36,538 nucleotides of DNA from positions 1-36,538 of IMG/VR virus record IMGVR_UViG_3300033155_002361. One strand, given 5' to 3'. How positions within the stretch are numbered: the stretch's first letter is position 1; the number at the start of each line of letters is the position of its first letter. The position numbers were made by a program, and so were the translations under genes. The stretch comes from a virus. The notes under the pieces are model-generated. The model did not search any database, had not been told where the DNA came from, and saw only the letters and a program-made list of their open reading frames with translations. Below, piece after piece: positions 25,156 to 32,657 of the stretch.

Positions 25156-25995
25156 TTAAACCAAAGTGATACTTCTGACCTGCATATTGGTCACGGTTGC
25201 GTTGGCCTGAAGCTCGTCCACGCCCAGGCTGAAAAACCCTGGAGAAAACAAATAATCGTAATAACGATAGCCCCACGACCAGTCAGCCGTAGACTGCTGC
25301 AGGACAGTTGTGTAAGTTCCGTCTGTATAAAGGGTTAGCGTGAATTGACTGTTGTCAAAGGTCAGCTCGATAAAAAGATCCGTACCAATAGCCAGACCGG
25401 TGATCTGGCTCTGGATCGTTCCTCCAGCGTAAAGGCTTAAGTCAATATCGGGGGTATCATTGATGCTGGCCTGAAGATAAATGGCCGGTGCAGATTGGTT
25501 TGCCACTTCATCGGTCAACCGAAAGAGCTCCATTAAACCAGAAAGGGCTCCTCCGGCATGGGTGGCATTTAGAGTGCTCCGGAAACCAAAGCGGTCGGTA
25601 AAAAAGTCTTTTCCAAAATTTTTAAAAACTCTGGCATCAGCGTTTTGATTTAGGGCAAGATCTACCTGGTTGGCAGCTACTGTCAGGCGACCGTTTGGAT
25701 CAGTCTCAACGTAGGTGGTCCAGTCCTGAACAGTCCAGACCTCGTTGGACAACGTGTCAAAATCATCTATTGGCCGTGGGCGACCATCGTCTACCCACTG
25801 ACGGTCCAGACGGTATGGTGGTGTAATATCCTGTGGATGACGCGGCTCCCAGCAGTCAGATGTTCCAGGACCGCTGCAAGTCAACCATCCCTGCCATTCC
25901 TTAAAGCATTGAGACCGATAATACTTGAATCCGCATCGGTCGCAGATAACCAAATGGTCGCCAGGATAATACGCCTTTTGCGTATGTCGGGTCAC
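25156..25995 (-). CDS. Zinc-ribbon protein fused to lectin-like domain
   Basis: This 279-residue protein begins at a GTG at 25995 with a GGGGGT ribosome site. Residues 15-56 form a zinc ribbon: CDRCGFKYYRSQC (C18, C21), a tryptophan-rich strand (KEWQGWLTC, C40) and DCWEPRHPQD (C48). This family is common in phage neck/head regions; here seven residues (SGPGTSD) separate the last two Cys ligands, which are normally two or three apart. Residues 75-279 form a beta-sandwich with VWTVQDWTTYV, FGFRSTLNATHAGGA and a YRYYDYLFSPGFFSLGVDEL end, resembling concanavalin-like proteins. It probably bridges the capsid or neck to a polysaccharide-binding surface. Confidence 0.75.
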   Translation of the reverse strand: MTRHTQKAYYPGDHLVICDRCGFKYYRSQCFKEWQGWLTCSGPGTSDCWEPRHPQDITPPYRLDRQWVDDGRPRPIDDFDTLSNEVWTVQDWTTYVETDPNGRLTVAANQVDLALNQNADARVFKNFGKDFFTDRFGFRSTLNATHAGGALSGLMELFRLTDEVANQSAPAIYLQASINDTPDIDLSLYAGGTIQSQITGLAIGTDLFIELTFDNSQFTLTLYTDGTYTTVLQQSTADWSWGYRYYDYLFSPGFFSLGVDELQANATVTNMQVRSITLV

Positions 25996-26011
25996 GGCTT
26001 ACCCCCATTGG

Positions 26012-26617
26012 TTATGCGGCCTTTTGGTCGCTATGCGAAAATATCGGCGCACCACTGGTAAAGGCGGTTACGTCATACTTAAACGCTGTAATACCACCAT
26101 CATAGTACAGTCCGGTTACACCGGTCTTGTCTGTCTGGTCGGCCTCGGCCACCCAAACTGGTGTTTCCCCAGCCAGGATCTTCTGGTTTGACCAGAATAC
26201 TGTATAGGTGGCAGCAAAAGTACCACTGACCATTATCCGATTACCGTGGCAGTATGGGTCTACAGGATATATAAAACTCGCTATACCGTTAATGCCAGCC
26301 TCAACGCTGTTTGCACCCGTACCTGCGTCTCCGTAGATAGATGTAACCGAAGCGTAATACAGCGTGGACACTTCAGTGCTACCACTTACACCCGTGATAT
26401 CCTCTGTCTGAACCTCACCGTTCTGGCCCAAGCCAACAATGGTGAATACAATCGTTGCAATATTGGCAGCGGATGTAAGCGTAACCTTTTGCGGCGTGAA
26501 TTTTCCATCTGCCACAGACTCCAGCGTAAGATAACCAGCAGCTGCCAGCTGTTGTGACAATGCTATATAATTAGTATCATCGGCAAGCGTGTCGAAGTTT
26601 ATTTGTTTCGGACGCAT
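26012..26617 (-). CDS. Hypothetical head/neck structural protein
   Basis: This 201-residue protein starts MRPKQINFDTLADDTNYIAL, with a GGAGAA ribosome site. The central 110 residues are beta-rich (KVTLTSAANIATIVFTIVGLG, and an SGSTEVSTLYYASVTSI strand pair) with many Thr, Gly and Ala. The C-terminus contains ITAFKYDVTAFTSG. It lies immediately after the capsid gene and its hairpin spacer, where decoration, head-fibre or connector proteins are usual. No family could be named with confidence. Confidence 0.65.
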   Translation of the reverse strand: MRPKQINFDTLADDTNYIALSQQLAAAGYLTLESVADGKFTPQKVTLTSAANIATIVFTIVGLGQNGEVQTEDITGVSGSTEVSTLYYASVTSIYGDAGTGANSVEAGINGIASFIYPVDPYCHGNRIMVSGTFAATYTVFWSNQKILAGETPVWVAEADQTDKTGVTGLYYDGGITAFKYDVTAFTSGAPIFSHSDQKAA

Positions 26618-26655
26618 GAGTGTTCTCCGTTTTTAAAAACAGTTATGGTGTGATC

Positions 26656-26720
26656 GCCCAGGACGGGCAAGGAGCGCCTTAAACCTATCCTGGGCAAGGG
26701 GCCAACGTAAGCCAGCCCCT
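26656..26720 (-). promoter_or_regulatory. Two hairpins in the spacer after the capsid gene
   Basis: On the minus-strand transcript, an AGGGGC/GCCCCT stem (26697-26720, 12-base loop) is followed by a perfect GCCCAGGA/TCCTGGGC 8-bp stem (26656-26695, 24-base loop). There is no U-tract directly after either, so they are not classic terminators; they might slow transcription, block exonucleases or lower expression of downstream genes relative to the capsid gene. This 123-base gap is the longest apart from the 139 bases at 13684-13822. Confidence 0.5.
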
Positions 26721-26740
26721 ATTTCAGTCACAGGCGGTTT

Positions 26741-27649
26741 TTAAGCGCCAGCAGATCCGTAAATACCACGTTTGTCGGAAGCGCCCCAGGAAGCCCTGAA
26801 TGTAGATTTAAAACGGGCGTTCTCGGTGTCAAAATCATTGTCAGTATCAAATTCGTCGCCACGACGGTTAAAATATTTCAGTCCGTCTGGGCAATCTGTC
26901 TTGATATACCAGCTGTCCTGGTCAGTCAGATAATGATTAATAACAACCTCTGGGATCATCCCCAACGCGCGAATCGCGTTAAGGTCATTGTTTGCCGTTC
27001 CTACGCGCAGTTCGGATTTCAGGATCCTGGTGGACTCAAAAGTATTGTCCACAGCCACAATCAGCTTCATTGGCCGTACAGCAATCCTGAGACCGCGATC
27101 ATTGGTAAAATTGGCAATATCAATGCACGCTTGCTCAAGCGCAGCTTCGGATAAATCAGACGGTGTTGCCAGCTCGTTCGACCAGACACCTCCCGTTACA
27201 TTGGGATGTGCGGTGGAAAGCATCTCTACACCATCACCGAAAACATAATCAGAGTCAAAGGCACGATTGAGGATATTCGCACCCAGTATTTCCTTGGTTT
27301 GGCGGATTGAAAACGCCAAAGCTCTGGCTCTTTTCAATGCCACGGTCCCTGCGATCCCATCTTCCCACATCTCCCGCGTGATGATGAAACCTAAACTGTA
27401 GGTCCCATGAATGTATCTATCGATAAAGCCCTGACGAGCATCGTCGTAAGTGATGCCGCGCCCTTCAGGCTTCTCTTGAGCCAGGCCAAAAGACGAGATT
27501 CCTACGTCTTCCTCAAAGGCCAATTGAGATTGCTCCTCGTCGAATATCTCGGTAAATTCCATTGGATATTCAGCGTAAGCAAGCCCGTACCATTTGTTAA
27601 CGCCAGGCCATAGGTCCTTGGCGAATGATCCAGTTGTAATAACAGGCAT
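26741..27649 (-). CDS. Major capsid protein
   Basis: This 302-residue protein is strongly indicated as the major head protein. Residues 1-150 follow the pattern of Bbp17/gpT-like phage capsids: an N-terminal helix (FAKDLWPGVNKWYG), the acidic FTEIFDEEQSQLAFEEDVG, RYIHGTYSLGFIITREMWED, and the spine-helix-like RARALAFSIRQTKEI. Residues 205-300 contain IAVRPMKLIVAVDNTFESTRIL and a C-terminal WGASDKRGIYG. It has the window's best ribosome site, AAAGGAGG six bases before the ATG (27656-27663), as expected for the most abundant virion protein. It lies downstream of scaffold and decoration genes, the usual head order. The fold is presumed HK97-like. Confidence 0.9.
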   Translation of the reverse strand: MPVITTGSFAKDLWPGVNKWYGLAYAEYPMEFTEIFDEEQSQLAFEEDVGISSFGLAQEKPEGRGITYDDARQGFIDRYIHGTYSLGFIITREMWEDGIAGTVALKRARALAFSIRQTKEILGANILNRAFDSDYVFGDGVEMLSTAHPNVTGGVWSNELATPSDLSEAALEQACIDIANFTNDRGLRIAVRPMKLIVAVDNTFESTRILKSELRVGTANNDLNAIRALGMIPEVVINHYLTDQDSWYIKTDCPDGLKYFNRRGDEFDTDNDFDTENARFKSTFRASWGASDKRGIYGSAGA

Positions 27650-27655
27650 TTTGTG

Positions 27656-27663
27656 CCTCCTTT
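27656..27663 (-). promoter_or_regulatory. Perfect Shine-Dalgarno of the capsid gene
   Basis: AAAGGAGG with a six-base spacer to the ATG at 27649. It supports the start choice and very high expression. Confidence 0.8.
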
Positions 27664-27677
27664 ATCAGTTCGCCAGG

Positions 27678-28271
27678 TTAAACCCCAAGCTCCTGGTTAA
27701 ATGCGTGCTCGTTAATCATTACCCACCACTTGGCATGTTCGCCCAGCGCATTATCAATACCTGGAGCCAGGCGTAAGATTCTGAGCTGCTCAGTGGCGGC
27801 TGTCTCTCCGGTGTTTTCCAACTCTACACCGGAAAGTCCCGTGTCAGTATTACCGCTACCAACTGCAATCGGAACATTGTTTCCGACTTCATCAGCGGTA
27901 AGTGCCGTTCCTCCGGAGACTTCCTGGATCTCAAAAATCAGATCCATATCATCCGCCACGAAAACATACATGTCTTCATTGGCAAGACGGTAGCGTTTTT
28001 CAAGGTTGTCAACGATGGCTGCGATCTCAGGTGTGAGACCAAAGCCCATGACAACGCCAACGATCAGGTTGGTTGTACCGGTCACTGCTTGTTCTACAGT
28101 GGGGTACTTACCTGACACATCAGCTGATCCTGCAAGAGTCACAGGATCACCAATAAACATTGCTACTGAATCGGTCGATGGCACAAAGTAAGCGTTTATT
28201 TCGCCATTATAGGGATTTCCGTTCATATGCTTGACCGGACGTAGCCCTCTTGGACGATCAACATTAGCCAT
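27678..28271 (-). CDS. Head decoration (Bbp16-like) protein
   Basis: This 197-residue protein starts MANVDRPRGLRPVKHMNGNPYNGEI, an opening that I associate with Bbp16-type coat/decoration proteins encoded just before the capsid gene in BPP-1-like phages. The rest is beta-rich (DPVTLAGSADVSG, LIVGVVMGFGL, EDMYVFVADDMDLIFEIQEV) with a C-terminal helix (DNALGEHAKWWVMINEHAF). A strong AGGAGG site lies upstream. It is likely to bind to the outer capsid surface and stabilise it, though no ring or trimer interface can be seen from the sequence. Confidence 0.7.
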   Translation of the reverse strand: MANVDRPRGLRPVKHMNGNPYNGEINAYFVPSTDSVAMFIGDPVTLAGSADVSGKYPTVEQAVTGTTNLIVGVVMGFGLTPEIAAIVDNLEKRYRLANEDMYVFVADDMDLIFEIQEVSGGTALTADEVGNNVPIAVGSGNTDTGLSGVELENTGETAATEQLRILRLAPGIDNALGEHAKWWVMINEHAFNQELGV

Positions 28272-28319
28272 AATTTTTACCTCCTACTTAACGACCAGCC
28301 ACAGCAGCATCAAACTTCT

Positions 28320-28961
28320 TCAAAAATGTCCCTGATCCATGTCTACATCCGCCACATCTTGCGGCGGTGGGGTCATAGCTGATTCGGCTTTAACACTCCC
28401 GTAGAGGCCGTCTTTTTTAGGTCTACGTTTAATTTGCGCTTCCATTTCGTCCAGGCGACGTGCTTTTCTCGCCTGATCTTCATTGAACCAGTCTTCCCGT
28501 ATCTCCATTAAAACAGCCTGTTGACCACCGCCAACTTCCTCCACAACCGCAGACCCAAGGGGTGTCGGTCCCGCCGTTCGGTTTCCAGTCTTCACCACCC
28601 CAGGATTATCGGGGTCGTAAGTTTGGTCCGTAACCAGCTGATATCCGGCATCCTCAAACATCTGGATCCTGCCTGGCTGCATGTTCACAAACCTGCGTTT
28701 ATAGCCTGGCCGTCTCGGCGCTGTTAGCCGATTCCTTTGTCCTACAGGGATTCTTTCTTTCCGGCGCGCTCCAGAGTCAATACGCTCAAGGGCATAGCCC
28801 TCAACCGGCTTTCCGTCGTCCTGCACCGTCCAGGGAATCCTCTGATAATCTTTACCTTGCTTGGCCATGGCAGCAACCCGCAGGTCCGCTGCTCTTGCTG
28901 TGGCAAATGGTAAGCCATTTGTACGAAGCACTATTTTATGTTCTTGGTTTTCTTGGTCCAC
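28320..28961 (-). CDS. Basic head-associated protein
   Basis: This 213-residue protein starts at a GTG (28961) with AAGGAGGAATT before it. The middle is very basic (ARRKERIPVGQRNRL, APRRPGYKRRF), followed by an FEDAGYQLVTDQTYDPDNPG block and a charged coiled region (DQARKARRLDEMEAQIKRR). It sits between scaffold and decoration genes, where many phages encode scaffold partners or DNA-binding head proteins. The stop falls in a T5 run, and a -1 frame continues for 11 codons to a stop just before the next gene's ribosome site (see findings). Confidence 0.7.
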   Translation of the reverse strand: MDQENQEHKIVLRTNGLPFATARAADLRVAAMAKQGKDYQRIPWTVQDDGKPVEGYALERIDSGARRKERIPVGQRNRLTAPRRPGYKRRFVNMQPGRIQMFEDAGYQLVTDQTYDPDNPGVVKTGNRTAGPTPLGSAVVEEVGGGQQAVLMEIREDWFNEDQARKARRLDEMEAQIKRRPKKDGLYGSVKAESAMTPPPQDVADVDMDQGHF

Positions 28962-28991
28962 AATTCCTCCTTGCCGTCTTTACGGCTGCCT

Positions 28992-29900
28992 TTATCCTTT
29001 AAGATTGCCTATTTTAACCTGTTCGTCTACATACTCCTGCGCGCTCATTACCTTTTGTTTTTCGTAGAACTTGGCCCATTTTTGCTGATCGGGCGACAGG
29101 TCGTTAATGGTAAATTTTTGTTTGGCTCCAGGGCCAGTCTGCCGTGTCTGTCCACCCACCACAGCCTGCTGCTGGGCAACAGTCTGCTTTTGCCCTGGTA
29201 AAACTTGCCCCTTAAATGCTTCAGGATACATCGTCATGGCCGCTTCAGACAGTTTTTCAAAATAAACATCGTCCGGCAAGCCCCTGAAGCGTTCACTCTG
29301 GGTATCTATAAAATTTGTCATTTCCACGTTTTTGCCATACCATGCGTTTTCAGTCATCCATTGTGAGGATTTTGCCTTAAAATCTTCTGTACCTACCTGT
29401 TGCTGAGCTTGCTGCTGGACAACCGGCTCGTCCATGTCTTTTTTAGAATTTTGCAAATTTTCAATTTGGCCATCGACTTCTTTGACTTTCCCCTTGTCAG
29501 AGTTTTCGATATGCACGTCTCGTTTTTCTTTAAGATTTGCAATTTCATTGTCGATTCTGGTTTTTTCTACTTTAGCAACTTTGGTATAGGTGGTTTTTAA
29601 ATTCTGCATACCAGCTACCAATTCCTCATTGGTAGCCTTCAGCGAGTTAAGCGTCTTTACAGTGGTATCTTGAATCTGTTTTGAATCTATGATATACTGA
29701 TCAGCGCTTTTAAACGGTCTGCCGGAGTTTTCGTCATGCTCCGGATTCCAGCCCATCTTCATAGCCAGAACCTCGACCTCTCCATATTGTTTCTCGCCAT
29801 CCCCTGCCTCTTTTTGCACTCCAGTACCGGCTCCGACCGGTACCCTGTTGCCGGTAGTAACTTTAACCTCCGGCACTGCTTCTCCTTGTAATCCATCCAT
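28992..29900 (-). CDS. Scaffold protein
   Basis: This 302-residue protein is charged and low in aromatic residues, consistent with a phage scaffold. Residues 75-160 form a long predicted coiled coil (KVAKVEKTRIDNEIANLKEK, followed by KEVDGQIENLQNSKKD). A Gln-rich linker (VVQQQAQQQ) follows, then a folded C-terminal part with ENAWYGKNVEMTNFIDTQS and a final basic helix region (KQKVMSAQEYVDEQVKIG). It lies between the GroES-like gene and the basic head protein, upstream of the capsid gene, the usual place for scaffolds. A strong AAAGGAGAGG site precedes the ATG. No protease fusion is seen. Confidence 0.75.
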   Translation of the reverse strand: MDGLQGEAVPEVKVTTGNRVPVGAGTGVQKEAGDGEKQYGEVEVLAMKMGWNPEHDENSGRPFKSADQYIIDSKQIQDTTVKTLNSLKATNEELVAGMQNLKTTYTKVAKVEKTRIDNEIANLKEKRDVHIENSDKGKVKEVDGQIENLQNSKKDMDEPVVQQQAQQQVGTEDFKAKSSQWMTENAWYGKNVEMTNFIDTQSERFRGLPDDVYFEKLSEAAMTMYPEAFKGQVLPGQKQTVAQQQAVVGGQTRQTGPGAKQKFTINDLSPDQQKWAKFYEKQKVMSAQEYVDEQVKIGNLKG

Positions 29901-29912
29901 AATTCCTCTCCT

Positions 29913-30263
29913 TTATTGTTTAAAGACAAGATCAACGGCTGGCGGTTCTTCCAGCATTTTGCCCACTACATCTTGGTCCTGGAGAAGTTGAAAAGTCTTC
30001 TTCCCCCACTTAAACTGGGTGCCGCCGTACCTGGCGTAAATAACCCTGTCGCCTACCTGTGCCGGTGTCTCTTTACCGTCTCCGTTATTCCAGCAAATTT
30101 CAGCTCTGGGGCCAATGGCCGCCAATGTACCCTGGGTGACAGCGTTCTGTTCCTGCTGTCGTGTACCTGGTGGCACGATAATAATCCCACCAGCCGTCTT
30201 TTCGTCGATCTTGTCGGGTACAATCACAATTTTGGTTCCTTCCGGATCAATCGGACAATCCAT
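29913..30263 (-). CDS. Phage co-chaperonin, GroES/Cpn10 family
   Basis: I choose the ATG at 30263 because AAGGAGG lies eight bases upstream; this gives 116 residues, while the frame could extend to 30296. Residues 10-16 (TKIVIVP) and 17-30 (DKIDEKTAGGIIIV) match the Cpn10 start and mobile loop, where GGIII takes the place of the GroEL-binding GGIVL. The roof and C-terminal part (VTQGTLAAIGPRAE, VGDRVIYARYGGTQFKW, QDQDVVGKM) follow the family in order. The C-terminus is about 15 residues longer than in cellular GroES. It is expected to cap host GroEL and fold the capsid protein, as T4 gp31 does. No GroEL is encoded in the window. Confidence 0.9.
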   Translation of the reverse strand: MDCPIDPEGTKIVIVPDKIDEKTAGGIIIVPPGTRQQEQNAVTQGTLAAIGPRAEICWNNGDGKETPAQVGDRVIYARYGGTQFKWGKKTFQLLQDQDVVGKMLEEPPAVDLVFKQ

Positions 30264-30468
30264 AAGTCGTCCCTCCTTCATCCTCATATTCAACATTTAA
30301 CACTAAATCGATCCCCTTAATCATGCCGACTATTTCGGCTGTCTTTTCAGTCGTGGCTCCAGCGTCACCCAAAAGAGATTTGCCGGTACTAAGCGCTGTT
30401 TGCAACACGCGCTTTTCTTCCCGAAGTCCTTTAAGAATCGCTCTTGTGATCGGCAGCGTTTTCCACAA
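30247..30468 (-). CDS. Small helical protein after the portal
   Basis: The frame is open from 30579 but its first 33 codons overlap the portal gene. The first plausible start after the portal stop is a TTG at 30468 (AAGGAA nine bases upstream), giving 73 residues; a GTG at 30513 after AAGGAGGAG is the alternative, and the ATG at 30579 lacks a good site. The core is a long charged helix (TRAILKGLREEKRVLQTAL), then AGATTEKTAEIVGMIKGID and an acidic end. The 3' end overlaps the GroES gene by 17 bases. Function unknown; it is possibly an assembly factor for portal or scaffold. Confidence 0.5.
   Translation of the reverse strand: MWKTLPITRAILKGLREEKRVLQTALSTGKSLLGDAGATTEKTAEIVGMIKGIDLVLNVEYEDEGGTTYGLSD
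30272..30278 (-). promoter_or_regulatory. Shine-Dalgarno deciding the GroES start
   Basis: AAGGAGG with an eight-base spacer to the ATG at 30263. The other in-frame ATGs lie upstream of it or overlap it, so the short form is preferred. Confidence 0.7.
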
Positions 30469-30481
30469 ACCGAAACTTTCC

Positions 30482-32656
30482 TTAGATACTTCCTCCTGGT
30501 TGGACTGCTGCACCTGCTCCTCCTTGTGGCGGCATAGCTCCTGGTGGTTGCCCTTCTCCTGCACCTGGCTGCTCACCACCGCCCTGTTGCGCTTCTCTGC
30601 GCTGTTGATCCTCGTACTGTCTTTGCTTCAGATCTGCTTCCAGATCTACCCTTTTAGCATTAATCACAGCGGTCAAATGACCGACCTGTGTTTTATATTC
30701 CTCTATCTGTGGCCCAATCTCTGCCGCTTCGGCCAGGGCCATAGCTTTAACTGCATCCGCCTGGAGCTTGACCATTTTATAAAAGGTCTCGGCGTCTTTT
30801 ATCATTACTTCGCGTTCTTCTAAGTCCAGCTTTCTTTCAGCCTGCTGGATCTTGGCCATCTCGAGAGACATGGTTTGCTGGTGTATAATCAACGGGATAT
30901 TAGGTGGCGGGGTTTCCGGCACCAGCTCTTTCCAGTTGTCGATTTGTATGGCATCCAGATATCTCTCAAGGATTTTCTGATCATCAAGCCCCTTCCCAAC
31001 TACCTGCATCAGGGCTTCCGCTTTTATAATTTTTTGGGTATCGGAAACATCGGCTGTAGAACTTACCGGCCCGATATCCAGATCGGATGGATCATAATCA
31101 ATCCTGGGATCAAACTCCCCTTCATCGTACATATCCAGAATCCGATTATATTCTTCGGGTGTGGTATAGAGCATGTTTAAGCGCTGGATTTTAATAAATT
31201 CACTCTTAAGCGCTCGATGAATCCTTTTATAAATTGAAGAAAAAACCTTAAGTCCCTGCTCGATTAATGCCAGAGTAGTGGTGGCTGGCACATTCGGCTG
31301 ACGCTGCTCTCCCGACAAAACCTCTGCTTGCGATGCCAGATCCTTGGCGGCCTCTAACATCAGTCCTAATAGTTGAAACAGCGTAGCCGATGGCTCTTTG
31401 GTGGGCAGGGGGAAAATGCTTTTTCGCAGGTCGTCTCCTGCGGATTTAATAAATTTCCATTCACCGGCTTTAAATTTAACCGATCCGGATCCACCAGCTT
31501 TCGTCAGACGGATTCCGCGATTAATAAAACCAGATTGGCGGTTCTGCAGCGTACCAGAGTCCAGTAGCTGATTTATAATTGAATTGACAGTTTCGTTGAC
31601 CGGAGAAAGCAGAATCCCAAACCCGAGACCATAAAAATTAGCGTCAAAGTCCGGAAAGAAAAGATAACGGGTAAAATACTGATCCGGCAAAATTTTAATG
31701 ATTTCGTTGTTGGGGTTGCGAATAACAGATGTCGCCCTGAAGCGCGGAACAATCCGCATCACTTCTCTGGACGCCTTGTGGATTGTCACAATATAGGGCT
31801 CTTTATAGCCGTCACCGTCCAGGTCCAACCAGCGGTGCTGCTCTAAAAATACATAGGTAGCCTCAGTGTCTCTAACGTCGTCATTTTTGTTTTTCTTTTC
31901 TTCTTCAGAGGTGTCCGGCTGTTTATTCTCAATTCCGGCATCGCGCCATAAACCGGATCGGGTATGCTCCAAATAACTGTTTTTGGTCATCTCAATGACA
32001 TGCGTGGCTCTTGCAGCCGTTTCCATGGACTTGGCCCAGTAATTAACCACCAGCTGCTCAGGATCTACATATTCTGACACGGAAGTGTTGTCGATAAAGT
32101 TTCGATAGGTTTTTTTAAAGGCACAACCTAAAAGCGGCATGGCAATCAACAACTGATCCATCTCGTCTTCCCATCCGGTAGTTGCGGCTGACAGCTGCGC
32201 GTTCATGTGGGTCCTTACGCGTTCAGCCCGTTTTTTCTTTTCTCCGCTTTCGTCGGCACCATACACGTTAACCTTAACGTAATCTTCGCCCTTGACAATA
32301 TTTCCATAGGCCCTGGACGAAAACTGGATACAAGCTGTGGATATTAACGGATATTTGATATTGGCACTTACTTCTCCACCCCAGGTTTTCGCTGATCTCA
32401 GCTGACGCGCCAGCTTAAGAGCCTCTGTCATCCGCTTTTCCCAGTCTGATCTGGATTCTTTATCGATCTGATATTCATCTTTTACCGTGCGGCCAATTTC
32501 TAAAAGTTGGCTTTGGGTCAGCTCCTCGGCAACATTCTCCGCCATGAGCATCATATCCAGGATATCAACGCCTTCGTGTGAAGGCAGTTCGGCATCCTCT
32601 ACCGGCACATCATCTGATGGAAGCTGGCTTGTGTCCGTTGGATTTCTACTTTGCAT
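30482..32656 (-). CDS. Portal protein
   Basis: This 724-residue protein is the size of P22/BPP-1-type portals. It has an acidic N-terminal tail, then WEKRMTEALKLARQ, IKYPLISTACIQFSSRAY (about 101-118) and AFKKTYRNFIDNTS, characteristic of the clip/wing of podoviral portals. A YLFFPDFDANFYGLGFG segment follows near 325-345, with VNETVNSIINQLLDSGTLQN (about 350-370) as a crown-side helix region. The C-terminal 130 residues form a coiled coil (KIQQAERKLDLEEREVMI) ending in a Gly/Pro/Gln-rich tail. The gene starts one base after the large terminase stop. The dodecameric ring it forms is the DNA entry/exit channel. Confidence 0.9.
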   Translation of the reverse strand: MQSRNPTDTSQLPSDDVPVEDAELPSHEGVDILDMMLMAENVAEELTQSQLLEIGRTVKDEYQIDKESRSDWEKRMTEALKLARQLRSAKTWGGEVSANIKYPLISTACIQFSSRAYGNIVKGEDYVKVNVYGADESGEKKKRAERVRTHMNAQLSAATTGWEDEMDQLLIAMPLLGCAFKKTYRNFIDNTSVSEYVDPEQLVVNYWAKSMETAARATHVIEMTKNSYLEHTRSGLWRDAGIENKQPDTSEEEKKNKNDDVRDTEATYVFLEQHRWLDLDGDGYKEPYIVTIHKASREVMRIVPRFRATSVIRNPNNEIIKILPDQYFTRYLFFPDFDANFYGLGFGILLSPVNETVNSIINQLLDSGTLQNRQSGFINRGIRLTKAGGSGSVKFKAGEWKFIKSAGDDLRKSIFPLPTKEPSATLFQLLGLMLEAAKDLASQAEVLSGEQRQPNVPATTTLALIEQGLKVFSSIYKRIHRALKSEFIKIQRLNMLYTTPEEYNRILDMYDEGEFDPRIDYDPSDLDIGPVSSTADVSDTQKIIKAEALMQVVGKGLDDQKILERYLDAIQIDNWKELVPETPPPNIPLIIHQQTMSLEMAKIQQAERKLDLEEREVMIKDAETFYKMVKLQADAVKAMALAEAAEIGPQIEEYKTQVGHLTAVINAKRVDLEADLKQRQYEDQQRREAQQGGGEQPGAGEGQPPGAMPPQGGAGAAVQPGGSI

Positions 32657-32657
32657 A

